From Rhodanobacter sp. UBA5168 (lineage in GTDB: Bacteria > Pseudomonadota > Gammaproteobacteria > Xanthomonadales > Rhodanobacteraceae), in contig DHXA01000107.1 in the NCBI GenBank assembly GCA_002413455.1, positions 2,331-66,330 on the forward strand: a stretch of 64,000 nt of DNA. Direction: 5' to 3'. Of the stretch, positions 1 to 8,433 are shown piece by piece (positions within the stretch are counted from its first letter, which is position 1; every line of letters starts with the position of its first letter). The position numbers and the translations under genes are program-made. The notes under the pieces were generated by a model that worked only from the letters and a program-made list of their open reading frames with translations, was not told the DNA's origin and did not search any database.

Positions 1-14
1 TGTATAAGAGACAG
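1..14. other. Nextera/Tn5 mosaic-end adapter remnant
   Basis: These 14 bases (TGTATAAGAGACAG) are identical to the 3' 14 bases of the 19-bp Tn5 mosaic end used in Nextera libraries. They sit exactly at the window edge, as expected for untrimmed adapter at a contig end. They should be treated as non-genomic. Confidence 0.93.
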
Positions 15-60
15 GCCGTACGCTGCGTCATTCCTCCGTCGATGAATCCGGGCCCACCCG

Positions 61-861
61 ATGACCCTGAAGATATGCCTCGCCGGCGCCACCGGCTGGG
101 CCGGCTCCGAACTGGCCCGCGGCATCGCCGCCGCCGCTGATCTCAACCTGGTTGCCGCGGTGGCGCGGCGGCACGCCGGGCAGAAACTCGGCGATGTGCT
201 GGGCGAGAGCCAGCTCGATGCACCGATCTTCGCCAGCGCGGCCGAAGCGCTGGCGCAGCCTTGCGACGTATTCATGGAGTACACCAAGCCGGACAGCGCG
301 AAGGCGAACGTCCTTGCCGCGCTGGAGCACGGCGCGCATGTGGTGGTGGGCACGTCGGGCCTCACCGATGCGGACTATGCGCAGATCGATGCCGTCGCGC
401 GCGAACGCCAGCGCGGCGTGCTGGCATGCGGCAACTTTGCGCTGACTGCGGTGCTGCTGATCAAGTTTGCCGAGATGGCCGCGAAGCTCATCCCGCAGTG
501 GGAGATCATCGACTACGCCAGCGCGGGCAAACCGGACGCGCCCAGCGGCACGGTGCGCGAACTGGCCACGCGGCTGGGCGAGGTGCGCCAGCCACAACTG
601 GAGGTGCCGCTGGAGCAGACCATCGGCATGCGTGAGACGCGCGGCGGCACGCTGGCCGGCAGCCAGATACATGCGGTGCGTCTGCCGGGTTTCGTGATCG
701 GCGTCGAGGCGATCTTCGGCATGCCGGAGCAGACGTTGACTCTGCGCCACAACGCGGGCAGCAGTGCGAAGCCTTATGTGGATGGTGCGCTGCTGGCGAT
801 CCGCAAGGTATCCGGCTTGGTCGGCCTGCATCGGGGACTGGATGTGGTGCTGGATTTGTAA
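61..861 (+). CDS. DapB-like dihydrodipicolinate reductase family protein
   Basis: This 266-residue protein has the DapB two-domain layout. An N-terminal NAD(P)-binding fold carries GATGWAG at residues 9-15, and a C-terminal domain carries KPDAPSGT at 157-164. Canonical DapB reduces 4-hydroxy-tetrahydrodipicolinate in lysine/diaminopimelate synthesis and has a His-His pair just before the KxDAPSGT loop. Here the pair is replaced by Ala153-Ser154, while the Lys is kept at 157. Length is normal for the family. The protein is therefore probably a paralogue with another substrate, or an enzyme with altered catalysis, rather than the housekeeping DapB. No strong ribosome-binding site is visible before the ATG. 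Upstream context is lost at the contig end. Confidence 0.8.
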   Translation: MTLKICLAGATGWAGSELARGIAAAADLNLVAAVARRHAGQKLGDVLGESQLDAPIFASAAEALAQPCDVFMEYTKPDSAKANVLAALEHGAHVVVGTSGLTDADYAQIDAVARERQRGVLACGNFALTAVLLIKFAEMAAKLIPQWEIIDYASAGKPDAPSGTVRELATRLGEVRQPQLEVPLEQTIGMRETRGGTLAGSQIHAVRLPGFVIGVEAIFGMPEQTLTLRHNAGSSAKPYVDGALLAIRKVSGLVGLHRGLDVVLDL

Positions 862-880
862 ACGCGGGGCGGATCTTCGC

Positions 881-1348
881 TCAGCTCGATGTTTTCCGGT
901 GTCCATGCCGCTGCCATTGTCCCAGCAGCCAGGACACGCCGAGGCAGCCGGCAAGCGCCAGCAGCCAGCGACTTGCCGGCGCTTGCGGCGCGGGCAGGAT
1001 CGCGCTGAAGGACGGCAGCCATTCGCTGCCGTAAATGGCGGTAACGGCTGCCGCGGCAATCACCAGCACGATGGCGAGCGCAGTCATCAGCGCGAATTCG
1101 AAACGCAGAGTGGGTGCGGGCGCAGCAGCGATGCGGGCGGCCACGCGTGTTGCGAAATCGGCCGGCAAACCGTCCGGCAACGGCTCGCGCAAGGCGCGCG
1201 CAAGCAGGCGATAGCGCCGGCCGCGCGCATCGTCGCCGGCGGGATCGAGATGCAGGCGTTCGCGCCGCATCGCGCGTTCCTGCGCCAGCCACTCGCGTTC
1301 GTGGCCCGCGTCGTCGAAAGGAGGGATGTCGTCAATGTGCTGATTCAT
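881..1348 (-). CDS. Putative anti-sigma factor / membrane partner of the ECF sigma factor
   Basis: I do not recognise this 155-residue protein by sequence. It has a charged, soluble N-terminal half (about residues 1-80, rich in Arg, Glu and Asp), one clear membrane helix around 85-107 and a second hydrophobic stretch around 127-143. Its ATG overlaps the TGA of the upstream ECF sigma gene (ATGA), so the two are translationally coupled. A cytoplasmic N-terminus followed by membrane helices, placed directly behind an ECF sigma gene, is the usual layout of an anti-sigma factor. That role is inferred from context. No zinc-binding HxxxCxxC motif is visible. Confidence 0.65.
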   Translation of the reverse strand: MNQHIDDIPPFDDAGHEREWLAQERAMRRERLHLDPAGDDARGRRYRLLARALREPLPDGLPADFATRVAARIAAAPAPTLRFEFALMTALAIVLVIAAAAVTAIYGSEWLPSFSAILPAPQAPASRWLLALAGCLGVSWLLGQWQRHGHRKTSS

Positions 1349-1920
1349 GCCGCAACTCCTGTCCGCGTTTCGAGCACGCCGCGCAGGCGCAGTCGTGAGC
1401 GGAACAAGTGGCTCTTGATGGTACCGCTGGCCAGCCCGGTGATCCGGGCGATTTCCGGGATCGAGGTTTCCTCGAGGTAATACAGCGTCAGCAGGGTGCG
1501 TTGCAACGGCGGCAGCGATTCGATCGCCGCGTGCAGCTGCTGCGCCGTTTCCTCATCCGCGCAGGCCACTTCCAGATCGAAGCCGTCGCCGATGTTTTCC
1601 ACCAGCGCGTCGCCGTCGTCGCCGTGCTCGACCAGCGGGACGCGCTTGTGCTGCAGATGGCGCAACGCGATGGTGTACGCCACGCGCCCGATCCACGATT
1701 TCAGCGCGCTCTCGTAACGGTACTGATGCAGGCACTGGTGCACGCGCAGGAAGGTGTCCTGGCATAGCTCGCGTGCGTCCTCGGGATTGCGCGCCATGCG
1801 CTGGATGATGTGCCAGCACAGCCCCTGGTACTCGCGGATCAGGCGCTCGAACGCACCCGGCCGATTGGCCAGCACGGCGTCGACCAGTTCGCGGTCCGGG
1901 CTGCTGCGGATGTCATCCAT
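1345..1920 (-). CDS. ECF-type RNA polymerase sigma factor
   Basis: This is a 191-residue sigma-70 family protein with only regions 2 and 4. Region 2 includes GLCWHIIQRM and the CQDTFLRVHQCL helix. Region 4 ends in a helix-turn-helix (TSIPEIARITG, then GTIKSHLFRSRLRLR). The frame stays open 36 codons further upstream, but that part lies over an inverted repeat. MDDIRSSPDREL at 1920 is a more typical ECF start. The stop overlaps the start of the membrane-protein gene downstream, which suggests a sigma/anti-sigma pair. The inverted repeat upstream contains GGAAC on both strands, which resembles a common ECF -35 element, so autoregulation is possible. Confidence 0.88.
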   Translation of the reverse strand: MDDIRSSPDRELVDAVLANRPGAFERLIREYQGLCWHIIQRMARNPEDARELCQDTFLRVHQCLHQYRYESALKSWIGRVAYTIALRHLQHKRVPLVEHGDDGDALVENIGDGFDLEVACADEETAQQLHAAIESLPPLQRTLLTLYYLEETSIPEIARITGLASGTIKSHLFRSRLRLRGVLETRTGVAA

Positions 1921-1940
1921 GGCGCAAGGGATACGCGCAA

Positions 1941-1982
1941 CCCAGGAACGGTTGCAAGCGCTTCGTTGCAACCGTTCCCGGG
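1941..1982. promoter_or_regulatory. Long inverted repeat between sigma gene and divergent membrane-protein gene
   Basis: Perfect 13-bp arms (GGAACGGTTGCAA at 1945-1957 and its complement at 1966-1978) flank an 8-base loop. One mismatch further out, CCC (1941-1943) pairs with GGG (1980-1982). The repeat lies 25-60 bp upstream of the sigma gene and about 60 bp upstream of the divergent gene at 2040. It could be an operator for both or an RNA hairpin. GGAAC at each outer end resembles an ECF -35 element. Confidence 0.6.
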
Positions 1983-2039
1983 CTGCCGGTATCCAAGGTC
2001 TCGAACGTCCATCCACAGCAGTCATCAAGGAACGCCGCC

Positions 2040-2366
2040 ATGAATTTCGAAATACTGATTCCGATCACCCTGTTCATCTGCATCGTCTATGCGATCAAGG
2101 TCGTGGTGGACGCCCGGGTGCGCCAGCACATGGTGAACGCAGGCGGTTCGGCGGAGCTGGTCAATTCGGTCTTGCGCGACGAGGAACTGCGCCGGCGTCA
2201 CTCCTCCTTGCGCTGGGGCATCGTGCTGCTGTCCGTGGCACTTGGCTTCGGCTTGATCCAGGGGTTCGGCTGGCAGGAAGTCACGCCCGGCCTGATCGCC
2301 GTACTGGCGGGCGCCACCGGCCTGGGCAACCTGGTGTTCTTCGCGATCTCGCGACGAATCGGCTAA
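2040..2366 (+). CDS. DUF6249-like small membrane protein
   Basis: This 108-residue protein has an N-terminal membrane helix (about residues 4-22), a charged cytoplasmic stretch with EELRRRHSS near residue 50, and two more helices (about 58-76 and 83-102). It resembles DUF6249 proteins found beside ECF sigma genes in Xanthomonadales. The function is unknown. AAGGAACGCCGCC before the ATG provides a good ribosome-binding site. The gene is divergent from the sigma gene and shares its palindromic control region, so it may belong to the same regulon. Confidence 0.72.
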   Translation: MNFEILIPITLFICIVYAIKVVVDARVRQHMVNAGGSAELVNSVLRDEELRRRHSSLRWGIVLLSVALGFGLIQGFGWQEVTPGLIAVLAGATGLGNLVFFAISRRIG

Positions 2367-2484
2367 AGCGGGTTTCATAGGCGTTGGTTGCATTCGCTGG
2401 TGCCGCGCTTCGGTCGCGAGCGCGGGTCGTGATCGGACAGGCCGTCATCGGCTAGGCTGCGTGCATTGCCATCGAAGAGCTGCC

Positions 2485-2880
2485 ATGACCATGCATGCCC
2501 ACGGTACGTTCGAAGTGAAGATGACCCCGCAGCCGGCGCAGGAAAGCATCGGCGATCCCGGCATCGGCCGGATGGCGCTGGACAAGCAGTTTCACGGTGA
2601 TCTCGAGGCGACCGGCAAGGGCCAGATGCTGGCCGCCGGCACCGAGGTGCCGGACTCGGCCGGTTATGTCGCGCTGGAGCGGGTCAGCGGCATCCTGCAT
2701 GGTCGCCGCGGCACGTTCGCGTTGCAGCATAGCGGCACGATGACGCGCGGCGCGCCGCAGCTTGGCATCACGGTAGTGCCCGATTCGGGCACCGGCGAAT
2801 TGCTGGGGTTGGCGGGAACGCTGTCGATCACGATGGCTGACGGCCAGCATGGCTACGACCTGGAATACACGCTGCCCTGA
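2485..2880 (+). CDS. DUF3224 domain-containing protein
   Basis: This 131-residue protein matches the DUF3224 pattern: an HAHGTFEVKM start, then a beta-rich barrel with the GTFALQHSGTM strand and a LGITVVPDSGTGELLGLAGT segment near the C-terminus. DUF3224 proteins are small cytosolic barrels of unknown function, often stand-alone as here. An in-frame ATG exists 8 codons upstream. The start at 2485 was chosen because the domain begins immediately after it and GAAGAG lies upstream. Confidence 0.82.
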   Translation: MTMHAHGTFEVKMTPQPAQESIGDPGIGRMALDKQFHGDLEATGKGQMLAAGTEVPDSAGYVALERVSGILHGRRGTFALQHSGTMTRGAPQLGITVVPDSGTGELLGLAGTLSITMADGQHGYDLEYTLP

Positions 2881-3159
2881 CGCGCCTTGGGTGTCAGCCT
2901 GTGGCATGGGAGTGGCGGACGTGGATGCCGGCGTGGGGCATGACGATTCACACGGTTTTCCGCCCTGGCAGGCGACGATGATGCTGGTGCGTCCATCCAA
3001 GTGGTGACGGATCGCGCGATGAAGGCACCCGATCAGAAGGACACCGATGAAATTTTTGGCGTGTACCGCTGGGTTGATATCGGCGATCCAGGTCCTGCCG
3101 GTATGCGGGTGGCTGGGCGTACCCGGAGTGCCGGCCTTCGGCGCGGCCATGATCGTCTG

Positions 3160-3831
3160 ATGCGCTGCCATCCTGCCTGCCTGTATCGCCATGCGTGGGT
3201 CTTGCTGGCCGTCATCGCTCTTTTTCTCGCCGTGTGTTCGACGCCGGCATTCGCGCAGTGGCTGAGGCGTGGTCTGACCCGTCCGTACCAGGCTCAGGTG
3301 GCCGCGAAATATCCCGGGGCCGATGCCATCGTGGTGCTGGGCGGTGGCTGGATGCGGGATACCGAAGACGTTCTGGACAACCCGTCAGCCAACGACCCGC
3401 ATAGCCGGCTGGGTTTTGGGCGCCTGCTGTACGCGGCGGGGCGGGCGCCGATGATTCTGCTTTCGGGCGGCGATGGCGAGGCGGAACGCATGGCTGCCAG
3501 CCTTGTCCTGCAAGATGTGCCCCAGGCGCATCTGTTGATCGAAAACCGCAGTCGCGATACTCACGAAAACGCGCTCTATTCCGCAGAAATCCTCCATCGC
3601 ATTGGCGCCCACCGCATCTTGCTGGTCACCTCGACGATTCACATGGGCCGGGCCGCGGCAAGTTTCAGAAAACAGGGCGTGGAGGTCATTCCGGCTCCGG
3701 CCATGCCGATGCCACTGCGCGATTGGCCAGTCAGCTTCTGGCACGCCCGTAGAATCGCGCTCTTCCGAAGCGGCAACTACCTGCACGAATATTTCGGCCG
3801 ATGGATCTACCGCTTGCGCGGATGGTCATGA
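3160..3831 (+). CDS. YdcF family (DUF218) membrane-anchored protein
   Basis: This 223-residue protein has an N-terminal membrane helix (about residues 10-30, VLLAVIALFLAV) followed by a DUF218 domain. AIVVLGGG, ILLSGG, ENRSRDTHENA and ILLVTSTIHMGRA are the family signatures. Relatives include E. coli YdcF, SanA and ElyC, the last two linked to envelope or lipid-carrier functions. The substrate here is unknown. The open frame begins at a GTG at 3001, but its first 53 codons show no domain, so the ATG at 3160 is preferred. The 3' end overlaps convergent dinB by 6 bp. Confidence 0.82.
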   Translation: MRCHPACLYRHAWVLLAVIALFLAVCSTPAFAQWLRRGLTRPYQAQVAAKYPGADAIVVLGGGWMRDTEDVLDNPSANDPHSRLGFGRLLYAAGRAPMILLSGGDGEAERMAASLVLQDVPQAHLLIENRSRDTHENALYSAEILHRIGAHRILLVTSTIHMGRAAASFRKQGVEVIPAPAMPMPLRDWPVSFWHARRIALFRSGNYLHEYFGRWIYRLRGWS

Positions 3832-4914
3832 CTCCGGAAGCGAGAAAAGATCGGTCTGGGCCTGATAACTGTCCTGCTCGACGAAGCCGGCCAGGCCCAC
3901 GCCGACCAGACGATAGCGACTGTCGACGGGGCGCTCGATCCGCTCGCGCAAGGTGCAGGCGATGTCGGCCAGTTCAGCGGCCGAACGGGGCCGCTGTGGC
4001 GGGGTGAGGCTGCGCGTCAGCGTGTGGAAGTCCGAGGTCTTCAACTTCAGCGCCACGGTGCGTGCGACACGACCCGGCTCGCGTTGGCTTCCGGCCCAGG
4101 CTTTCTCGGCAAGCCGCCGGATGTGCGGTTCGAGTTCGTCCAGCAGCAGGTCGTGCTCGAAGGTGTCCTCGGCGGAAATCTGCAGGGTCGGCCGTTCCGG
4201 CTGCACAGCGTGCTCGTCGATGCCACGTGCCAGCTCGTGCAGGCGCCGGCCCCAGCGGCCGAAGCGCTGCTCCAGTTCCGCCAACGCAAACATGCGCAGC
4301 TCGCCCACGGTGGCGATGCCAAGCACCGCCAGCTTCGCCTCCATCACCTTGCCCACGCCGGGCAGCCGGCCGACCGGCAGCGGCGTGAGGAACGCCTCGA
4401 CCTGGTGCGGCCGGATCACGTACTGACCGTCGGGCTTGTTCCAGTCGGAGGCGATCTTGGCCAGGAACTTGTTCGGCGCGATCCCGGCCGAGGCGGTGAG
4501 CCGGGCCTCCTCGCGGATCGCGGCGCGGATCGCCTCGGCAGTGGCGGTGGCCGAGGGCAGGCCGGTCTTTGTCGCGGTGACGTCGAGATAGGCCTCGTCC
4601 AGCGACAGCGGCTCGATCAGGTCGGTATGCCGCGCGAAGATTTCGCGGATCTGGCGTGACACCGCCTTGTAGCGCACGAAATCCGGCGGCACGAAAACCA
4701 GCTGCGGACACAAGCGCTCGGCGCGGATCGCCGGCATCGCCGAACGCACGCCGAACACGCGCGCTTCGTAGCTTGCCGCGCACACCACCGAGCGCGCACC
4801 GCGCCACGCCACCGCCACCGGTTTGCCGCGCAGTGACGGGTCGTCGCGCTGCTCCACCGACGCGTAGAACGCGTCCATGTCGACGTGGAGAATCTTGCGT
4901 GGGATGGAGGACAA
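3826..4914 (-). CDS. dinB: DNA polymerase IV (Y-family)
   Basis: This 362-residue translesion polymerase has metal-binding acidic residues Asp12 (HVDMDAF) and Asp106-Glu107 (SLDEAYLD). A finger/thumb region follows, with KFLAKIASDWNKPDG and a helix-hairpin-helix (LPVGRLPGVGKVMEAKL). The little-finger domain follows from about residue 240. Length is usual for DinB. The extreme C-terminus (QTDLFSLPES) resembles a clamp-binding motif (QxxLF). It bypasses damaged bases with low fidelity and is usually SOS-controlled, but I see no clear LexA box upstream. The gene is convergent with the YdcF gene. Confidence 0.96.
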   Translation of the reverse strand: MSSIPRKILHVDMDAFYASVEQRDDPSLRGKPVAVAWRGARSVVCAASYEARVFGVRSAMPAIRAERLCPQLVFVPPDFVRYKAVSRQIREIFARHTDLIEPLSLDEAYLDVTATKTGLPSATATAEAIRAAIREEARLTASAGIAPNKFLAKIASDWNKPDGQYVIRPHQVEAFLTPLPVGRLPGVGKVMEAKLAVLGIATVGELRMFALAELEQRFGRWGRRLHELARGIDEHAVQPERPTLQISAEDTFEHDLLLDELEPHIRRLAEKAWAGSQREPGRVARTVALKLKTSDFHTLTRSLTPPQRPRSAAELADIACTLRERIERPVDSRYRLVGVGLAGFVEQDSYQAQTDLFSLPES

Positions 4915-5076
4915 GCGCGGTGCCGGGCGGATGGGAGCCTGGCCATTCTAGCGATCACAAGGCGTTGTGCCGAAAGCGGCCTTCACGCGCACTAACCGGT
5001 ACGCCTCGTAACGTCCGTCGGAACGGATCGGGCCCGTTCGGCTTGGCGTCGACGGCATGACAGGACGGTGATTAGG

Positions 5077-5790
5077 ATGCTGGCGAGTGAAATTGGGCAG
5101 CAGGAGAGTTTGGCGTGGCGGGCGATGGTCGTGGCGACCGGGCGCGCGTTCGAGGCCTTCGTCGGCGCGCGGGGCTTCCCCTGCCTGGGTGCCAAGGCAT
5201 CGCAGGCGCAGCGCAATCTGCAATGCCTTTACGTGCGCGACATTGCCAGCGCCCGCGATGATCGCCGCATCACCACGCGCTTGCAGGATTTCGCCGCGCG
5301 ACAGGGTGAGCACAGCCTGTTCGTCAGCCTCGCGGTGCTGTTTCCCTGCTCGGCGCACCTGTCCGAGCGCGATTTCGAGGCGGCCTTGTGGCAGCGCCTG
5401 CGCGCGATCCACGCCATCGATCGCACCCGCCACGACTGGGACGACAGCGTCAGCGACGATCCGGCCTCGGCGAACTTCAGCATGAGTGTCGGTGGCAAGG
5501 CGTTTTATGTGGTGGGTCTGCACCCCGATGCCAGCCGGCGCGCGCGCCGCTTTCGCTGCCCGGTGCTGGTGTTCAACCTGCATAGCCAGTTCGAGCGGCT
5601 GCGCGCCGATGGACGTTACGAGAAGCTGCGCCAGGCGATCGTCCAGCGTGACATCGCCTATGCCGGCTCGGCCAACCCGATGCTCGCGGCGCACGGCAAG
5701 AGCCCGGAGGCACGCCAATACAGCGGGCGTCAGGTCGGCGCGGACTGGGTGTGCCCGTTCCGTGCGATGGACAGGAGCGAGCGCCGATGA
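5077..5790 (+). CDS. YqcI/YcgG family protein, GntA-like heme N-hydroxylase
   Basis: This 237-residue protein has the hallmarks of the YqcI/YcgG family: RFRCPVLVFNLHSQFERLR in the middle, then NPML and SPEARQYSGRQV, and a WVCPF end. Characterised relatives are heme-dependent N-oxygenases that hydroxylate guanidino or amino nitrogens (GntA in guanitoxin, and the functionally similar DcsA in D-cycloserine synthesis). The ATG at 5077 was chosen because AGGACG lies about 9 bp upstream; a GTG 9 bp earlier is possible. Its stop overlaps the next gene's start (ATGA). That gene encodes a DUF1989 protein, and some DUF1989 proteins act on guanidine derivatives. This supports, but does not prove, chemistry on a guanidino amino acid. 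Confidence 0.82.
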   Translation: MLASEIGQQESLAWRAMVVATGRAFEAFVGARGFPCLGAKASQAQRNLQCLYVRDIASARDDRRITTRLQDFAARQGEHSLFVSLAVLFPCSAHLSERDFEAALWQRLRAIHAIDRTRHDWDDSVSDDPASANFSMSVGGKAFYVVGLHPDASRRARRFRCPVLVFNLHSQFERLRADGRYEKLRQAIVQRDIAYAGSANPMLAAHGKSPEARQYSGRQVGADWVCPFRAMDRSERR

Positions 5791-6377
5791 TCCGGGTCAT
5801 TGCCCCGCGCAGCGGCGTGGCGTTCGAGTTGAAGCGCGGCGAATCCCTGAAGGTGATCGATCCGCAAGGCGAGCAGGTGGCCGATCTGGTCGCGTTCAAC
5901 CGGCACGACGCCAGCGAGGCGATCTCCTCCGGGCGCAGCATCGACTACGCCAGCAAGATCTATCTGACCACCGGCGACCCGATCTATTCGAACCGCAGCA
6001 GCGTATTGCTGCGCATCGTCGAGGACACCGTCGGCCGCCATGATTTTCTGCTGTCGCCGTGTTCGGCGGAGATGTTCCGCATCATCTACGGCGACGCCGT
6101 GCCGCATCGCGGCTGCTTCGGCAACCTTGCGGCGGCGCTCGCGCCGCACGGCATCGCGCCGGACGCGATCCCCACCGCGTTCAACGTGTTCATGAACGTG
6201 CCGGTGGATGCGGCGACCGGCGCCATCCGCGTGGAGCCGCCGCTGAGCCGGGCTGGCGACTACATCGTGTTCGAGGCGCAGATGGATTTGCTGATCGGGC
6301 TCACCGCATGTTCGGCCGGGCAGTCGAACAATTTCACTTACAAGCCGATCCACTACGAGGTGAGCGGGCATGAATGA
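5787..6377 (+). CDS. DUF1989 (urea carboxylase-associated) family protein
   Basis: This 196-residue protein carries the DUF1989 pattern: DPQGEQVADLVAFN near the N-terminus, RIVEDTVGRHDFLLSPCSAEM in the middle, and NVFMNVPVD with a late SRAGDYIVFEAQMDL. Family members sit beside urea carboxylases, and the CgdA/CgdB pair forms a carboxyguanidine deiminase. Here there is one copy and no urea carboxylase. Its ATG overlaps the stop of the GntA-like gene and its own stop overlaps the ATP-grasp gene by 8 bp, so the three are almost certainly one operon. Confidence 0.85.
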   Translation: MIRVIAPRSGVAFELKRGESLKVIDPQGEQVADLVAFNRHDASEAISSGRSIDYASKIYLTTGDPIYSNRSSVLLRIVEDTVGRHDFLLSPCSAEMFRIIYGDAVPHRGCFGNLAAALAPHGIAPDAIPTAFNVFMNVPVDAATGAIRVEPPLSRAGDYIVFEAQMDLLIGLTACSAGQSNNFTYKPIHYEVSGHE

Positions 6378-7470
6378 GCGAATCGCCCGCGCGCCGGGTG
6401 TCGGACGGTTGCCATCGGTCGTTGCGCCACAGCCGGGCACGATCGAGCGAATTCCCAAATGGCTCAACCTGGTGCCGATGGTGCTGCAGTGGTGCTGGCT
6501 GGGGCTGCGCCATGGCAGCCTCACGCTGCCCTCGGCGGTCAATCCGCAGATCACCGCCGGTGGCCTGGTGGGCGATACCAAATCGGAATATTTCGCCGGC
6601 ATGGGTGCGCATGCGCGCTCCAGGGTGGCGCCCTACGCGGTGCTGCGGGTCGAGGGCGACGACGTGCTGGCGGCCGCACTGTCTGCCATGGATGAGGCCG
6701 GCCTGGCGTTTCCGGTCGTGGCCAAGCCGGATCTGGGCTGGTGCGGTTTCGGCGTGCGTCGGCTCGATGATGCGCCGGAGCTGGCCGACTATCTGCGGCA
6801 CTATCCCGCTGGCGAATCGCTGATGTTGCAACGCTACCTCGACGAACCGGGCGAAGCGGGCATCTTCTACGTGCGTCATCCGGATCAGCCGCGCGGCTGG
6901 CTGCTGGGCATCCTGCTGCGCCACTACCCCCAGGTGATCGGCGATGGCGTGCGCAGCGTGGCGCAGTTGATCGAGGCGGACGTGCGCCTGCATCGCGCCA
7001 TGCGCAACCAGCGCGAGCACGAATGTCGCCACGATCCCGACGAGGTGCCGGCACCCGGCGATAGCGTGCGGCTGTCGCTGATCGGTTCGACCCGGGTCGG
7101 CGGCCGTTACGAGGACGGCTCCGCGCTCGCCAGCGAGGTGCTGCTGGCCGCCATCGAGGCGATCGCGCGCGACATGCCGCAATTCCACGCCGGCCGTTTC
7201 GACGTGCGTTACCGCACCTTGCAGGATCTGCGCCGCGGCCACTTCACCATCATGGAGGTGAACGGTGCCGGCTCCGAGGCGGTGCATGCGTGGGACCCGA
7301 AATATTCGGTGTGGCAGGTGTACCGCATGGTGTTCGCCAAGCAGCGTCTGCTGTTCGCGCTGGGGGCCGCCAACCGTGCGCGCGGGCATCGGCCGATCGG
7401 CATGCTGGCGCTGGCGCGGCATCACCTGCGCCAGCAGCGATTGATACGTCGCTACCCGCCGTCGAACTGA
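6370..7470 (+). CDS. ATP-grasp-like ligase of unknown substrate
   Basis: This 366-residue protein has an ATP-grasp-type core. VVAKPDLGWCGFGVR (about residues 117-131) matches the nucleotide-binding Lys strand and loop, ESLMLQRYLDEPGEAG the next strand, and FTIMEVNGAGSEA (about 293-305) the metal-binding E-x-N. Such enzymes join a carboxylate to an amine through an acyl phosphate. The N-terminus (about 1-60) has a hydrophobic stretch (WLNLVPMVLQWCWLGL), which is unusual and could associate with the membrane. It is the third gene of the GntA-like operon and overlaps the convergent membrane-protein gene by 19 bp. The substrate cannot be read from sequence. Confidence 0.72.
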   Translation: MNERIARAPGVGRLPSVVAPQPGTIERIPKWLNLVPMVLQWCWLGLRHGSLTLPSAVNPQITAGGLVGDTKSEYFAGMGAHARSRVAPYAVLRVEGDDVLAAALSAMDEAGLAFPVVAKPDLGWCGFGVRRLDDAPELADYLRHYPAGESLMLQRYLDEPGEAGIFYVRHPDQPRGWLLGILLRHYPQVIGDGVRSVAQLIEADVRLHRAMRNQREHECRHDPDEVPAPGDSVRLSLIGSTRVGGRYEDGSALASEVLLAAIEAIARDMPQFHAGRFDVRYRTLQDLRRGHFTIMEVNGAGSEAVHAWDPKYSVWQVYRMVFAKQRLLFALGAANRARGHRPIGMLALARHHLRQQRLIRRYPPSN

Positions 7471-8432
7471 GCGCGGCGGTTGCGCCGGCGCAAGCGGATC
7501 TCGAATGCCGCGAGCGCGGCGCTGGCCAGCACGAACGGCAGCAGGCTGTAGGTCAGCCGGTAGCACATCATCGCCACCAGCAGATCCGCCCGTGCCTGCG
7601 CCGGAAACGCCGCCAGCATGATCGTCTCGAACACGCCCAGGCCGCCGGGCGAATGGCTGACGATGCCGGCCAACACGGCACCGACATAGATCGGCAGGAA
7701 ATCCACGAACGGTGGCGCGATATCGGCCGGCAGCAGCACGTACAGCGCGCTGATCGCGGCCATCATCTCGACGCCACCGACCAGCATCTGCATGGCCGTG
7801 ATGCCCGCGCCCGGAAACGCCAGCGTCCAGCGCCCCAGTGTGAGCGTGCGCGGGCGGTGCCCAAGCCAGATCAACAAGGCAGCCAGCAGCGCCAGCAGCA
7901 GCCCGCCTGGCAGCCGCCCCCAGCCGTGCGTGATCGCCGGTTGCCAGCACAGCGCGCCGGTGATCACCACCGCAAAGCCCAGCCCCACGCCGAGCCCGGC
8001 CAGGCCCACGATGCGGGCGATGTCGCCGGCGCCCACGCCGGCCGACGCATAGATGCGATAGCGCAATGCCGTGCCGGTGATCGCATGGAAGCCGAGCGTA
8101 TTTGAAATGCCTTGGGTGACCGCGCCGGCGAACGCGGCCAGCCCGGCGGATACGCGCTCGCGTACCACCACGCGTGCCGCCAGCACGTCGAACATCGCCA
8201 GCATCGCAAGACTCACCGCGGCGGCCGCGATGGAGTACGCGACGCGACGGGCCGGCACGCGCGACCAGGCAGCCGCCACGTCGCGCCAGGCGATGTGGCC
8301 CAGGTAGCGATGAAGAAGCCACAGCGCGGCGCCGAACACAGCCAGCGACGCGCCCCACGACAACCGGCGCAGCCAGCGCGACGACGTTGCAACCGGCGAG
8401 GTGGAGGCGGGCTGGCCGGGAACGGGCGACAT
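7452..8432 (-). CDS. YbhN/UPF0104-type integral membrane protein (LPG synthase TM-like)
   Basis: This 326-residue protein has about eight membrane helices and the lysylphosphatidylglycerol synthase transmembrane-domain pattern, including GISNTLGFHAITGTALRYR and the late SHSPGGLGVFETIML. The soluble aminoacyl-transfer domain of MprF is absent, so it is the YbhN/flippase-like form of unknown substrate. The preferred ATG at 8432 lies 1 bp after the stop of the ATP-grasp gene at 8434-9363, indicating cotranscription. An upstream in-frame extension overlaps that gene and is disfavoured. Confidence 0.8.
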   Translation of the reverse strand: MSPVPGQPASTSPVATSSRWLRRLSWGASLAVFGAALWLLHRYLGHIAWRDVAAAWSRVPARRVAYSIAAAAVSLAMLAMFDVLAARVVVRERVSAGLAAFAGAVTQGISNTLGFHAITGTALRYRIYASAGVGAGDIARIVGLAGLGVGLGFAVVITGALCWQPAITHGWGRLPGGLLLALLAALLIWLGHRPRTLTLGRWTLAFPGAGITAMQMLVGGVEMMAAISALYVLLPADIAPPFVDFLPIYVGAVLAGIVSHSPGGLGVFETIMLAAFPAQARADLLVAMMCYRLTYSLLPFVLASAALAAFEIRLRRRNRRAQFDGG

Positions 8433-8433
8433 C

